Shown: positions 9,455-19,120, counted from the stretch's first letter. The stretch: 64,000 bases of DNA from Minwuia sp. (GCA_029210175.1 JARGPL010000027.1:124001-188000), one strand, 5' to 3'. Made by a program: numbers and translations. Notes: generated by a model from the letters alone, not told the origin.

Positions 9455-11116
9455 ATGACAGACAAGCTTCAGATCGCGCTGGCCCAGGCCAACCCGACCG
9501 TCGGTGATGTGCAGGGGAATCTTGCGCTTGCCCGTGAAATCCGTGCCGAGGCTGCTGACCTGGGCGCTGACCTCGTGCTTTTTCCGGAACTGTTCCTGAT
9601 CGGCTATCCGCCGGAAGACCTGGTGCTGAAACAGGCGCTGCAGGACGATGCGATCGCCGCCGCCGAGGCACTGGCGCGAGAAACCGCCGACGGTGGCCCG
9701 GCCATGCTGCTGACCACCTGCTGGCGGGAAGACGGCAAGCTGTACAACGCTGTCCTGTTGCTGGATGCAGGCGAGGTGAAAGCCGCCCGCTTCAAGCATG
9801 ATCTGCCCAACTATGGCGTCTTTGACGAGAAGCGGCTGTTCGCCGCCGGTGCCCTGCCCGGCCCTGTCAATTTCCGTGGCGTGCGGCTGGGCGTGCCGAT
9901 CTGCGAGGATATCTGGACCCCTGACGTGGTCGAGTGCCTGGCAGAGACCGGCGCCGAGATCCTGCTGGTGCCCAACAGTTCCCCGTTCGAGGATGCGAAG
10001 GTCGATGTGCGCCTGAACCATGTCGTTGGCCGGGTGACAGAGACCGGCCTGCCAATGGTCTATCTCAACCAGATCGGTGGCCAGGATGAGCTGGTCTTCG
10101 ACGGCGGGTCATTCGTCATCAATGCCGACTGTTCCGTGGCAGTGCAGATGCCGGAGTTCGAGAGCGCCCTGGTGCTGACCACCTGGAACCGGACAAGGGA
10201 CGGCTGGGTCTGCGAGAAGGGCCCGGACGCCACCCCGCGGTCGCGGCTGGAGAGTATCTATCGCGCCATGATGCTGGGCCTGCGCGACTATGTGAACAAG
10301 AACGGATTTCCCGGTGTCCTGCTTGGCCTGTCGGGCGGCATCGATTCCGCCTTGAGTGCCGCAGTGGCGGCTGATGCGCTGGGACCTGACCGGGTCTGGT
10401 GCGTCATGCTGCCGTCCAAGTACACCAGCCAGGAAAGCCTGGATGACGCGGCCCAGAACGCGCGCCTGATGGGCGCGCGGCTGGACACCGTCTCCATCGC
10501 CGACCCGGTCGATGCGGTGGAGGCGTCACTGGCGCACGTGTTCGAAGGCCGCGACCCCGACATCACGGAAGAAAACATCCAGTCCCGCGCGCGCGGGCTG
10601 ATCCTGATGGCCATGTCCAACAAGTTCGGCCACATGCTGCTGACAACCGGCAACAAGTCGGAGATGTCGGTCGGCTATGCCACCATCTACGGCGACATGG
10701 CAGGCGGCTATTCGGTGCTGAAGGATCTCTACAAGACCACCGTCTTCGCCCTGTCCGACTGGCGCAACCAGCACCGGCCATCCGATGCCCTGGGCAAGAC
10801 CGGGCGCGTCGTGCCGCAGAACATCATCGACAAGCCGCCGTCGGCGGAACTGCGCCCCGACCAGAAGGATGCCGACAGCCTGCCCCCCTATGACCAGCTG
10901 GATGACATCCTGATGTGCCTGGTCGAGAAGGAAATGGCATTCGAGGAGATCGTCGAGCGTGGTCATGCGCCGGACATAGTGAAACGGATCGAGCATCTGC
11001 TGTATGTCGCGGAATACAAGCGGCGCCAGGCCCCGCCGGGCGTGAAGATCACCACCCGCAGCTTTGGCCGTGACCGGCGCTATCCGATCACCAACCGCTT
11101 CCGCGACGCGATCTGA
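9455..11116 (+). CDS. nadE: Glutamine-dependent NAD+ synthetase
   Basis: Amidates nicotinate adenine dinucleotide to NAD+ using glutamine. The 553-residue protein has two domains. The N-terminal nitrilase-like glutaminase (about 1-260) shows LVLFPELFLIGYPPEDL (catalytic Glu), FKHDLPNYGVFDEKR (Lys) and GVPICEDIW (Cys nucleophile). The C-terminal synthetase (about 265-553) has the ATP P-loop GLSGGIDSAL and the later KSEMSVGYATIYGDMAGGY. The start at 9455 matches the usual N-terminus of the family. The stop is followed 4 bp later by the gltX GTG, so the two are probably coupled. Confidence 0.96.
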   Translation: MTDKLQIALAQANPTVGDVQGNLALAREIRAEAADLGADLVLFPELFLIGYPPEDLVLKQALQDDAIAAAEALARETADGGPAMLLTTCWREDGKLYNAVLLLDAGEVKAARFKHDLPNYGVFDEKRLFAAGALPGPVNFRGVRLGVPICEDIWTPDVVECLAETGAEILLVPNSSPFEDAKVDVRLNHVVGRVTETGLPMVYLNQIGGQDELVFDGGSFVINADCSVAVQMPEFESALVLTTWNRTRDGWVCEKGPDATPRSRLESIYRAMMLGLRDYVNKNGFPGVLLGLSGGIDSALSAAVAADALGPDRVWCVMLPSKYTSQESLDDAAQNARLMGARLDTVSIADPVDAVEASLAHVFEGRDPDITEENIQSRARGLILMAMSNKFGHMLLTTGNKSEMSVGYATIYGDMAGGYSVLKDLYKTTVFALSDWRNQHRPSDALGKTGRVVPQNIIDKPPSAELRPDQKDADSLPPYDQLDDILMCLVEKEMAFEEIVERGHAPDIVKRIEHLLYVAEYKRRQAPPGVKITTRSFGRDRRYPITNRFRDAI

Positions 11117-11120
11117 GACG

Positions 11121-12458
11121 GTGCAGCCCCCCGCCCCCCGCGTCCGCTTCGCACCCAGCCCGACCGGCGAGCTGCATCTGGGAAACATCAAGGCAGCGGT
11201 GATCAACTGGCTGTTCGCCCGCGCGCATGGCGGCCAGTTTGTGCTGCGCATCGATGATACCGATACGGAACGTTCCACCGCCGCGTTCGAGGCCGGGATC
11301 CTTGGCGATCTGGAATGGCTCGGCCTGCACTGGGATGACTTCGCGCGGCAGTCGGAACGGAACGCACGCTATGACGCTGCGGTTCAGCACCTGCGTGACG
11401 CGGGCAGGCTCTACGCCTGTTACGAGACACCGGATGAACTGAACCGGAAGCGCGGGCTGCAACGCGCCGCTGGCCGCCCCCCGGTCTATGACAGGGCCGG
11501 GCTGAAACTGACCGATGCGGAACGGGCCGCGCTGGAGGCCGGGGGACGGCGGCCACACTGGCGGTTTCTGCTGAACCAGACGCGGGTGGTCTGGGATGAT
11601 CTGGTGCGCGGCACCCAGGATGTGGATGCCGCATCCCTGTCCGACCCCGTGCTGATCCGCGAGGACGGCCGCCCGCTGTACACGATCACATCCGTGGTTG
11701 ATGACGGCGAGATGGCCATCAGTCATGTCATCCGGGGTGAGGATCACGTCGCCAACTCGGCTGCACAGATTCAGCTGTTCGAGGCCCTGGGACACGCCGT
11801 GCCGACGTTCGGCCACTTCGCGCTGATCGTGGAAGCAGACGGCGCGCCCCTGTCGAAACGGGACGGCAGCCGCACGGTGCAGGCACTGCGCGAACAGGGG
11901 ATCGAGCCCATGGCGCTGGTCAGTCTGCTGTCGCGCCTTGGCACCGCACAGCCGGTGGAGGCCTTTGCAACCCACGACGCGGCGGTTGCCGGTTTCGATC
12001 TGGCCACGTTCGGACGTGCCGCCGCGCGTTTCGATGAACGCGAGCTGCAGAAACTCTCGGCCACGCTGGTGCATGGCCTGAGTGTGGAACAGGCTGCGGA
12101 GCGTCTCGGCGCACCGATTGATCCCGCGCTCTGGGAAGCGGTCAGGGGCAATCTGGAACAGTTGCGCGATGTCGCGATCTGGCAGGACATTGTCTCGAAG
12201 CCGGTCGAACCCGTCATCGAGGACGCCGCATTTACCCGTCGCGCAGCCGAACTGCTGCCTGAAGGGGAGCCGGATCCGGAAACCTGGGGCATCTGGACCA
12301 AGGCCGTGCGGGCCGAGAGCGGGCGCAAGGGCCGCGACCTGTTCCGGCCACTGCGCCTCGCCCTGACCGCCCAGGAACACGGACCCGAAATGAAGGCGCT
12401 GTTACCGCTGATCGGGCGAACACGCGCCCTGGGGCGACTGCGCGGTGAAACGGCCTGA
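11121..12458 (+). CDS. gltX: Glutamyl-tRNA synthetase
   Basis: Charges tRNA-Glu (or, in organisms with GatCAB, also tRNA-Gln). Class I signatures are present: RFAPSPTGELHLGN (HIGH region) at the start, IDDTDTERS, and LSKRDGS as the KMSKS loop. About 445 residues is short but usual for alphaproteobacterial GltX. I use GTG at 11121 because translation from the upstream ATG at 11064 would overlap nadE by more than 50 bp and add a non-conserved leader; an ATG start inside nadE is the alternative. The stop at 12458 lies just 59 bp before the first CRISPR repeat. Confidence 0.92.
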   Translation: MQPPAPRVRFAPSPTGELHLGNIKAAVINWLFARAHGGQFVLRIDDTDTERSTAAFEAGILGDLEWLGLHWDDFARQSERNARYDAAVQHLRDAGRLYACYETPDELNRKRGLQRAAGRPPVYDRAGLKLTDAERAALEAGGRRPHWRFLLNQTRVVWDDLVRGTQDVDAASLSDPVLIREDGRPLYTITSVVDDGEMAISHVIRGEDHVANSAAQIQLFEALGHAVPTFGHFALIVEADGAPLSKRDGSRTVQALREQGIEPMALVSLLSRLGTAQPVEAFATHDAAVAGFDLATFGRAAARFDERELQKLSATLVHGLSVEQAAERLGAPIDPALWEAVRGNLEQLRDVAIWQDIVSKPVEPVIEDAAFTRRAAELLPEGEPDPETWGIWTKAVRAESGRKGRDLFRPLRLALTAQEHGPEMKALLPLIGRTRALGRLRGETA

Positions 12459-12517
12459 AGGTGAGGTCCGGTGCAGCTCCCTCTTGCGACGCCCCACTCT
12501 GGGATGCGGACGCCCCA

Positions 12518-14665
12518 ACCGTGGTTTCCCTGCCGATTTCCCTCAGGTAGGCTGTAATGGCGGACGTTGACGACACTAGCGGCGCCGTGGTTTCCCTGCC
12601 GATTTCCCTCAGGTAGGCTAACTTGCCGCCATGGCGCAGCGCACGGAGCGCCGTGGTTTCCCTGCCGATTTCCCTCAGGTAGGCTCCTTCTCACCCTGAG
12701 TTACGCCCTCGAGAAGCCGTGGTTTCCCTGCCGATTTCCCTCAGGTAGGCTGCCGGTGGATCACACATTCTGGGACACGCAGCCGTGGTTTCCCTGCCGA
12801 TTTCCCTCAGGTAGGCTCTGTACCCAGTACCGCTTTCGGATGCCGGTGCCGTGGTTTCCCTGCCGATTTCCCTCAGGTAGGCTCAGCACTCCGTGGCGGT
12901 GCTGAAACTGGTCGCCGTGGTTTCCCTGCCGATTTCCCTCAGGTAGGCTGACACGTCGAACGCGTAGACACTTGGGGCCGCCGTGGTTTCCCTGCCGATT
13001 TCCCTCAGGTAGGCTGCCGTATCGGCCTGGTACCGCGCCCGATACGCCGTGGTTTCCCTGCCGATTTCCCTCAGGTAGGCTTTGGCCCCGCTGAACCGCA
13101 GGGCCGACTTGGCCGTGGTTTCCCTGCCGATTTCCCTCAGGTAGGCTTTCATGCCAGGGTCCTCATGCGCCTGCTCCGCCGTGGTTTCCCTGCCGATTTC
13201 CCTCAGGTAGGCTGCGCATTGTTGCGGATGCGCTGGTCGGCCAGCCGTGGTTTCCCTGCCGATTTCCCTCAGGTAGGCTCGGTCGGTTGTTTCGGTGTGG
13301 GCTTCTGTCGCCGTGGTTTCCCTGCCGATTTCCCTCAGGTAGGCTAAATCGATGACACTGGATTCCGCCGAATCCGCCGTGGTTTCCCTGCCGATTTCCC
13401 TCAGGTAGGCTGTTCGGTTTCGACAATGCGTGCGCCGCTGCGCCGTGGTTTCCCTGCCGATTTCCCTCAGGTAGGCTTCGCACCGTGTCCGGCATCGCGC
13501 GTGCGTTGCCGTGGTTTCCCTGCCGATTTCCCTCAGGTAGGCTTCGCCATGGCCCCCGGCGGGGGGCGCTTGCGCCGTGGTTTCCCTGCCGATTTCCCTC
13601 AGGTAGGCTCCGCCCTTCAAGGACAACATGCCTTCATGGGCCGTGGTTTCCCTGCCGATTTCCCTCAGGTAGGCTCGCGGCAGGGCGAAGGTCAGGGACC
13701 GCGAGGCCGTGGTTTCCCTGCCGATTTCCCTCAGGTAGGCTATAGCCACGATCGAGGCGATGAATGGCATGGCCGTGGTTTCCCTGCCGATTTCCCTCAG
13801 GTAGGCTGGGACTGCCTGGCGAATGACCCGGACCAGTGCCGTGGTTTCCCTGCCGATTTCCCTCAGGTAGGCTAGATGCAGCTCTGCCTTGATGGTGATT
13901 GTCGCCGTGGTTTCCCTGCCGATTTCCCTCAGGTAGGCTCAGGCCGTCGGAGGGTTTTCGGGGCCTTCGGCCGTGGTTTCCCTGCCGATTTCCCTCAGGT
14001 AGGCTCATCGGACGTGTTGCCCTGGCTCTCAATGCGCCGTGGTTTCCCTGCCGATTTCCCTCAGGTAGGCTGTTGGGTGGAAAGATGTGCACGTTGCTTG
14101 TGCCGTGGTTTCCCTGCCGATTTCCCTCAGGTAGGCTGCCCCAGAAGGAGCCGTTGTTCATGTTGGCGCCGTGGTTTCCCTGCCGATTTCCCTCAGGTAG
14201 GCTTGGATGACAATGTTGTCGTGCTCAACATGGGCCGTGGTTTCCCTGCCGATTTCCCTCAGGTAGGCTCCACCGCCACCCGCCTGCGCCGCATGGCCGG
14301 CCGTGGTTTCCCTGCCGATTTCCCTCAGGTAGGCTAAGGAAGCGCTTGGTGCGGTGGTGTCCAAGGCCGTGGTTTCCCTGCCGATTTCCCTCAGGTAGGC
14401 TCGCCCGGCTCTATATTGGCCGTCCTGTAAAGCCGTGGTTTCCCTGCCGATTTCCCTCAGGTAGGCTAAAAGACCAGCCCGCGCAATGAGGCACTTGGCC
14501 GTGGTTTCCCTGCCGATTTCCCTCAGGTAGGCTGTGACGGTAAGCGCACAGGCTGACGGTGTCGCCGTGGTTTCCCTGCCGATTTCCCTCAGGTAGGCTC
14601 GCGTAGGCCGCGTAGGGTCCGCTGCATTAGCCGTGGTTTCCCTGCCGATTTCCCTCAGGTAGGCT
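12518..14665 (+). CRISPR. Type II-C CRISPR array, 33 repeats and 32 spacers
   Basis: I counted 33 copies of a 36-bp repeat starting at 12518, 12584, 12650 and so on to 14630, always 66 bp apart, giving 32 spacers of exactly 30 bp. On the plus strand the repeat begins GCCGTGGTTTCCC, continues TGCCGATTTCCCT and ends CAGGTAGGCT. All copies read identical by eye except the first (12518-12553), whose first base is A instead of G. The strand is set as plus because the tracrRNA anti-repeat pairs with this form. Spacers are all different and GC-rich; no origin can be named without a search. Flanks are tight: 59 bp from gltX and 46 bp to the cas2 stop. Because 66 is divisible by 3, open frames run through the array, but they are not genes. 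Confidence 0.99.
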
Positions 14666-14711
14666 ACGAGCACGGCAAGGCTTTGCAATTGCTGGGAGAA
14701 ACGGGAACTGG
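14666..14711. other. Short cas2-array junction, possible leader
   Basis: The 46 bp between the last repeat and the cas2 stop codon. It has no obvious -10/-35 and is AT-rich only around TTTGCAATTGC. Either this or the 59 bp at 12459-12517 must carry any leader sequence needed for spacer integration; both are unusually short. Confidence 0.4.
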
Positions 14712-15017
14712 TCATAGCAGAACAAGTTGACCGGTTCCTGTTTGTTCCTGCGCACTGGGCATTCCGACAAGCAGTTTCATGCGGGCATATTGCCTTTCCG
14801 TGACCTGCAGCGCACGGACACTGCCACGTGGTGGCAGATTCTTCTCCACGCGCGCGAGGTGTTTGTCGGCGGCATCCTGACCGCGACAGACACGGGTGTA
14901 GACCGAGAACTGCATCATGTCATAGCCATCATTGCGAAGGAAATTGCGGAACCTGGTTGCATTCCGGCGTTCCGGTCTGGTGCCGACCGGCAGGTCGAAA
15001 AAGACGAACAGATACAT
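14712..15017 (-). CDS. cas2: CRISPR-associated endonuclease Cas2
   Basis: Structural partner of Cas1 in spacer acquisition. About 101 residues, starting MYLFVFFDLPVGTRPERR: the beta1 strand with the conserved Asp (FFDLPV) of Cas2, then RNFLRNDGYDMMQFSVYTRVCRG and a C-terminal ALQVTERQYARMKLLVG strand-helix. I choose the ATG at 15017 because GAGGA lies 9-10 bases upstream and the protein then begins right at beta1; an upstream ATG at 15041 would add 8 residues. It is the last gene of cas9-cas1-cas2, 30 bp after the cas1 stop. Confidence 0.95.
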   Translation of the reverse strand: MYLFVFFDLPVGTRPERRNATRFRNFLRNDGYDMMQFSVYTRVCRGQDAADKHLARVEKNLPPRGSVRALQVTERQYARMKLLVGMPSAQEQTGTGQLVLL

Positions 15018-15047
15018 GAACCGAATTTCCTCTGCGCGCATGATTGT

Positions 15048-15941
15048 TTACACCACCGGCAATTCCAGCGCGTCCGCGCCGCCGTCTGTCAGCGCCCGCA
15101 CCAGCGAGGCAACAACCCGGTCGATGGCGGGCTGAAGGGCAAGCTGTTCCCCGTTGATGATGACGGTTTCTGCCAGAATGGCAGCCAGTTCACGGCGGTC
15201 GGCAAGCGACAGTTCTGCACCGGATGAGGGCTGACCCAGGCCGCTGATGGCGTGCACCCTGAAATCGACAACCGGGCGAAAGACCTCCAGCAGGTCATCG
15301 GCCAGGTTGAATGGATTGGCCGCACCGGCATGATGGATTCCGAATGCGGGCAACAACCCCGATGCAACCAGGGTGCGTGCGATACAGGCCCGCAGGATGG
15401 CATAGCCGTAATTCAGCATCGCATTGCGCACGTCCGCGGCGTCATGGCGACGGAACGCAACGAACAATCGGCCCCAGTAGAACCGTGCGCCCCGCGCCTC
15501 CACATTCTTCGGATCACCCGAACCGACATGCCGCGCCATTTCGCGCAATGCCTGCCCGCCCTCTGCCTGACAGGAATCAAGCGTCAGAGCCTGATTGGTC
15601 AGCTTGCAACGGATGATCCGCTGCCAGATTCTTTTCCGCAGCGGGCCGGATGCAGCCAGTTGCTGTCGCGCGATGCCCGCTTGCTGCCAATGCTGATGGA
15701 ATGGCATCAGCACGCCGCACGGCATGTGCCTGGCGTCGGAGATGACCAGCGGCACACCATTCTGCATGCAGGCCGCCATGACAGCCGCCGTAGCCGTCAC
15801 TTCCGGCGTGTCCAGGATGATCCAGCCAAGATCTTCCAGCGGAAACGACAGCGCCTGCTGTTCATGCCGCGCCACTTGCAATGAGCCGTGGCGCAGCGAC
15901 AACCGTGCAGGCTGGCTCAGGTGCAGACCGCGCCATGCCAT
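15048..15941 (-). CDS. cas1: CRISPR-associated endonuclease Cas1 (type II)
   Basis: Integrase of the spacer-acquisition complex, 297 residues. The Cas1 fold is clear: N-terminal beta domain with LSLRHGSLQV and LGWIILDTPEVTATAAVMAACMQNGVPLVISD, then the helical catalytic domain with VEARGARFYWGRLF (metal-binding Glu, about E148), NAMLNYGYAILRACIARTLVASGL, GIHHAGAANPFNLADDLLEVFRPVVD (His about 203-204 and a Glu about 219). The start at 15941 overlaps the cas9 3' end by 25 bp, so the two are translationally coupled. Confidence 0.97.
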   Translation of the reverse strand: MAWRGLHLSQPARLSLRHGSLQVARHEQQALSFPLEDLGWIILDTPEVTATAAVMAACMQNGVPLVISDARHMPCGVLMPFHQHWQQAGIARQQLAASGPLRKRIWQRIIRCKLTNQALTLDSCQAEGGQALREMARHVGSGDPKNVEARGARFYWGRLFVAFRRHDAADVRNAMLNYGYAILRACIARTLVASGLLPAFGIHHAGAANPFNLADDLLEVFRPVVDFRVHAISGLGQPSSGAELSLADRRELAAILAETVIINGEQLALQPAIDRVVASLVRALTDGGADALELPVV

Positions 15942-18900
15942 GTCCGCTGCTCCTGTTTCACCGGTGAGAGATTACCCAGTCGGTCTACCGAGAACTTCTC
16001 GATCAGTTGTGACGTAGGGGTGCCGACACGAGAAATTGTTCTCGAGTAGTGACTGGACAGGCCGATCTTGGCGTCGAACCGGTCCACACCCCTGTAATAT
16101 CCCTCAACCTCAGTGTCGTCGGATTTGACAATCCGGACATATGAATTTGGATAGAGACTCAGGCAGAAGTGCGCATCGGGACCGACAATCGGCCAATCCG
16201 ACTCCTGCACATTGCGGGCTATGGCTCGGTTGGGCGGACTCGGCCAGGCTGTCCGGTTCATGACCTGATGGCGATAGATCGGCACCAGGAAATAGCGTTC
16301 CCGACCCTTCTTGTCCGCCATTCTGAACACGTCAACCCGGACCATGTCGCCATTGTCGACCTGGCCTCCATTGACTTCGAATCCACTCTTGCTGCCCGCA
16401 TCAAGCCGAACCTTTCGAATTGGATCGCCTTTTGGTGAAAGCGGTGGCTTATCTTTTGGCTTCCCGGCGTCGATCCAGCTCTGCAGTGCATCAAAAAGCG
16501 GCCTGTTGCGGCCTTCGCCGTCGCGTATGCGTTTCAGGTCGGGCGCTTTCAGGTCATCCACCGACTTGCGTTCCATCACCATGCGTTCTCCGTCGGCTGT
16601 CTGCGCGATGGCGCGGATCGTGGCCGGGTGTCCCGCCCCGCGACCACGCCGCCGCTCCGACCGTGAAACGAAAATATTCCCATAGGCCTCAATGGCGTCC
16701 TTGCGGAAACCTGGCCACGGGGCAGGCACAGGGGGTGTCCAGCGGCTCCTGTCCTGTTCTTCCAGCCTCTGGTACTGACGGGTCAGTCCTTGCAGCAACC
16801 AGTCACTGCGCGCAGCGGCACAGATCAGCGCGTCCAGCCCGTGGTGGCGGTCATCGCGCCGGTCCTTGACATCGCCGAGGCCCCAGGCGTGGCGCAGAAT
16901 GGCGGTAATGGCCCCGGGGCGGGCAAACAGGCGCCGTCTGGTGTCTCCCATTCCGGTATAGCCGATGTCAGACGGCTCCGGTTCGCCGCCGTCGGCATAG
17001 AGAAGGCGCAGTGCCGCCAGCAGCGCGCGGGAGGCATAGCGCGTGTCATTCAGGTTCCGCGCGACGAAACCGTCCACCCGTTCCCCGAAGTTCTGCATCA
17101 GCAACAGGTTCCGCTTGTATCGCTTCATCTGTTTCAGTGCACCGACGCGAACCCTGAAAGCCTCCCACCGGGCGGCGTCATGGCCGAACCACTCAAACGG
17201 TGTCTGGTTGCCCTTTTCGCGGTTGGCGCTGGTCAGGCAGACCACCTGGTTCTGGAAACTGTTGTCCTGGCTGCGGCTGCGGGGCAGCGCATGGTCGATC
17301 TCCACGCCCTGCTTCAGCAACATGGATGGGGAAATATGTTCGTCGGAATAGAGGCATCGCTGGTTCTGTTCCTTCCACAGTTCATAGCGCCGCAATTGTT
17401 CATCCGTGGGTCGATTGCCCAACCCAAGTTCCTGTTGCAGCGTTTCGCGGGCTTTCTCCTTTGCCCTTGTCCGCTTTTCCAGACCCTTGGTCATCTTCTC
17501 CCGCTCTTCCGCCGATTTGCCGACGTCACGGGCCAGTTCGACGATGATCCGCCCCGGTCGGGCACCAAAGACATGCACCAGTGTTACCGTCTGCTTGATC
17601 GCTTCCGACAGGCTCCGCTGCACCACGGGGTTGGCGATGTCCGTGATCTCGATCCGACGCTCTGCTGTGTGGTCATAGCCGGCGGCGGCACAGGCTTGCG
17701 AATAGACCATGCCCTGCAGCAGGTTGGGCAGGATGTTCCGCGCGGCCTTGGCCGAAACATGACCGGTTCGCGTGAATCTGGCGAATTTGCCTGCTTCCAC
17801 CCCTGTCATCAGGGCTTCAATCAGGTGGGGTTCCAGACCGTCAATTGATTCCAGGCCCGCACGAATATCCTCCAGGTCCTCACGGAACGAGATGACGGCT
17901 GCGGCACGATCAAGCACCTCGGGGCGGGCCTTGAGCGCCTCAATGGATGCGGTTGGGATATGTTGAAACAAAGTTCGCGACCCCTCCATGGCGCCATCTC
18001 CGGCGGCGACGTCTTTCTTTGCCTTTTCGGGATCAATTCCGGTGAAAACGGTCCCGTCGCGAAAACCAAGCTTTTTCGCCAGCGCGTTCCACGTGAACTT
18101 CTTGGTGGTCATGCCCCAATCAGCCAGCGCGTGGCCAAGTTCCTCCGCTGTCAGGCGTCGCAGACCGGCCTCGGTCCTGACCTGAACCGTGTTCAATTTC
18201 GCCACGAAGCGGAATTTTTCGAACGAGGGGGCCATTCGGGGGCTGCGTTTCTCCTCCGGCTCGAACGGGCAATGGCCGACAAGGTCCTCACTGCCTTTCA
18301 GGCCGAGCTGGAAGAAGGCGATTTCGTGAAAGGCTGCTTCAAGATCTTCCGACGCGAGACGGTTGCCGAGGCGCCTTTGCGCCTGAAACAGGGTGCGCAC
18401 CTCATCCTCAAGTTCGTTGCGCAGCGCTGTTCTGCTGTATTCGCCTGACCGGTTGCGTTTGCGCTTCGAAAATTCCTCATGTTCCATCATCAGGCGGGCG
18501 ATGGAACCATAGGGCTGCATGATTTCCTGCCGGGCCGCGATGGCGGCCAGCATCTTGCTGTTTTCATCGGGCGCGTTCTCGCCCGCATCCGACTTGCTGC
18601 TGGACTTGAAGCCGCGATGCTTGGCGATATGCAGCAAGGCAGCCGCGAAGGCATCATCAGCGAGCCGCGCCTTCAGTCCGTCCGCACGGGCGATCCAGGG
18701 ATCCGGTGCATCTCTTCGGTGGTGAAACGCATCCGGGTCAGGGGTGGCGATCAGCCCATACTCGACGAAAAGCAACCGCACCTGCTTCATGCGACCGGCC
18801 CGGCGTCGAATGGTCCGCCGGTGCAGCCGCGCTTCCCGCCGGACGGCGTTGTTCAGCGTTCGGTCCTTGGGGTTTTCCGGCGCATCGAAACAGCGGCTGC

Positions 18901-19051
18901 CGCAATGCAGGATTGCCGGTTCCGTGCCATGCCGGACCATCGCAGACCCGATGGAGGCAATGCCGACGTCCAGACCCAGAACGAGCTCTTCGTCTATCGG
19001 ATAACGGCCACAAGCCGCCTCCAACCTGTCGAGAACGGTCCTGCCCGCCAT
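15917..19051 (-). CDS. cas9: CRISPR-associated endonuclease Cas9, compact type II-C
   Basis: RNA-guided DNA endonuclease, about 1044 residues. I place the start at the ATG at 19051 (MAGRTVLDRLEAACG) because GGAGG lies 5 bases before it; the TTG 12 bases upstream is part of that ribosome-binding region. Domains by residue: RuvC-I LGLDVGIASIGS with D28; Arg-rich bridge helix about 70-92 (RREARLHRRTIRRRAGR); REC region about 100-460; RuvC-II IIVELARD with E505; HNH about 555-625, with VEIDHALPRSRSQDNS (H587) and the Asn in LTSANREKGN (about N610); RuvC-III DRHHGLDAL with H736/H737 and D740; then a short PAM-interacting C-terminus. All catalytic residues are intact. No csn2 or cas4 is present, hence subtype II-C. 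The PAM cannot be read from the sequence. Confidence 0.98.
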   Translation of the reverse strand: MAGRTVLDRLEAACGRYPIDEELVLGLDVGIASIGSAMVRHGTEPAILHCGSRCFDAPENPKDRTLNNAVRREARLHRRTIRRRAGRMKQVRLLFVEYGLIATPDPDAFHHRRDAPDPWIARADGLKARLADDAFAAALLHIAKHRGFKSSSKSDAGENAPDENSKMLAAIAARQEIMQPYGSIARLMMEHEEFSKRKRNRSGEYSRTALRNELEDEVRTLFQAQRRLGNRLASEDLEAAFHEIAFFQLGLKGSEDLVGHCPFEPEEKRSPRMAPSFEKFRFVAKLNTVQVRTEAGLRRLTAEELGHALADWGMTTKKFTWNALAKKLGFRDGTVFTGIDPEKAKKDVAAGDGAMEGSRTLFQHIPTASIEALKARPEVLDRAAAVISFREDLEDIRAGLESIDGLEPHLIEALMTGVEAGKFARFTRTGHVSAKAARNILPNLLQGMVYSQACAAAGYDHTAERRIEITDIANPVVQRSLSEAIKQTVTLVHVFGARPGRIIVELARDVGKSAEEREKMTKGLEKRTRAKEKARETLQQELGLGNRPTDEQLRRYELWKEQNQRCLYSDEHISPSMLLKQGVEIDHALPRSRSQDNSFQNQVVCLTSANREKGNQTPFEWFGHDAARWEAFRVRVGALKQMKRYKRNLLLMQNFGERVDGFVARNLNDTRYASRALLAALRLLYADGGEPEPSDIGYTGMGDTRRRLFARPGAITAILRHAWGLGDVKDRRDDRHHGLDALICAAARSDWLLQGLTRQYQRLEEQDRSRWTPPVPAPWPGFRKDAIEAYGNIFVSRSERRRGRGAGHPATIRAIAQTADGERMVMERKSVDDLKAPDLKRIRDGEGRNRPLFDALQSWIDAGKPKDKPPLSPKGDPIRKVRLDAGSKSGFEVNGGQVDNGDMVRVDVFRMADKKGRERYFLVPIYRHQVMNRTAWPSPPNRAIARNVQESDWPIVGPDAHFCLSLYPNSYVRIVKSDDTEVEGYYRGVDRFDAKIGLSSHYSRTISRVGTPTSQLIEKFSVDRLGNLSPVKQEQRTWHGAVCT

Positions 19052-19084
19052 TGCAACCTCCAATCAACAACAAAAAACATATTC

Positions 19085-19118
19085 AATTGTTGACGGCGGC
19101 GGCGAATAAGGCAATCCT
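19085..19118 (+). promoter_or_regulatory. Candidate divergent promoter for tracrRNA (plus) and cas9 (minus)
   Basis: On the plus strand TTGACG (19090-19095) is followed after 17 bp by AATCCT (19113-19118), predicting a start near 19125, exactly where the anti-repeat begins. On the minus strand TTGCCT and AACAAT, also 17 bp apart, could drive cas9. The -35 of the plus promoter is good, the -10 weak. Inference from sequence only. Confidence 0.45.
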
Positions 19119-19120
19119 GC

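Noticed and set aside
12459-12517. Promoter for the array in the gltX-array gap
   Set aside because: TTGCGA is followed by CGGACG at 17 bp, too far from consensus to claim.
12526-14715. Long open frames on both strands through the array, encoding a 22-residue repeat such as AYLREIGRETTA
   Set aside because: Artefact of the 66-bp CRISPR period, which is divisible by 3 and has no stop in several frames.
14712-15041. cas2 start at the upstream ATG (15041)
   Set aside because: The ATG at 15017 has GAGGA upstream and begins at the first beta strand.
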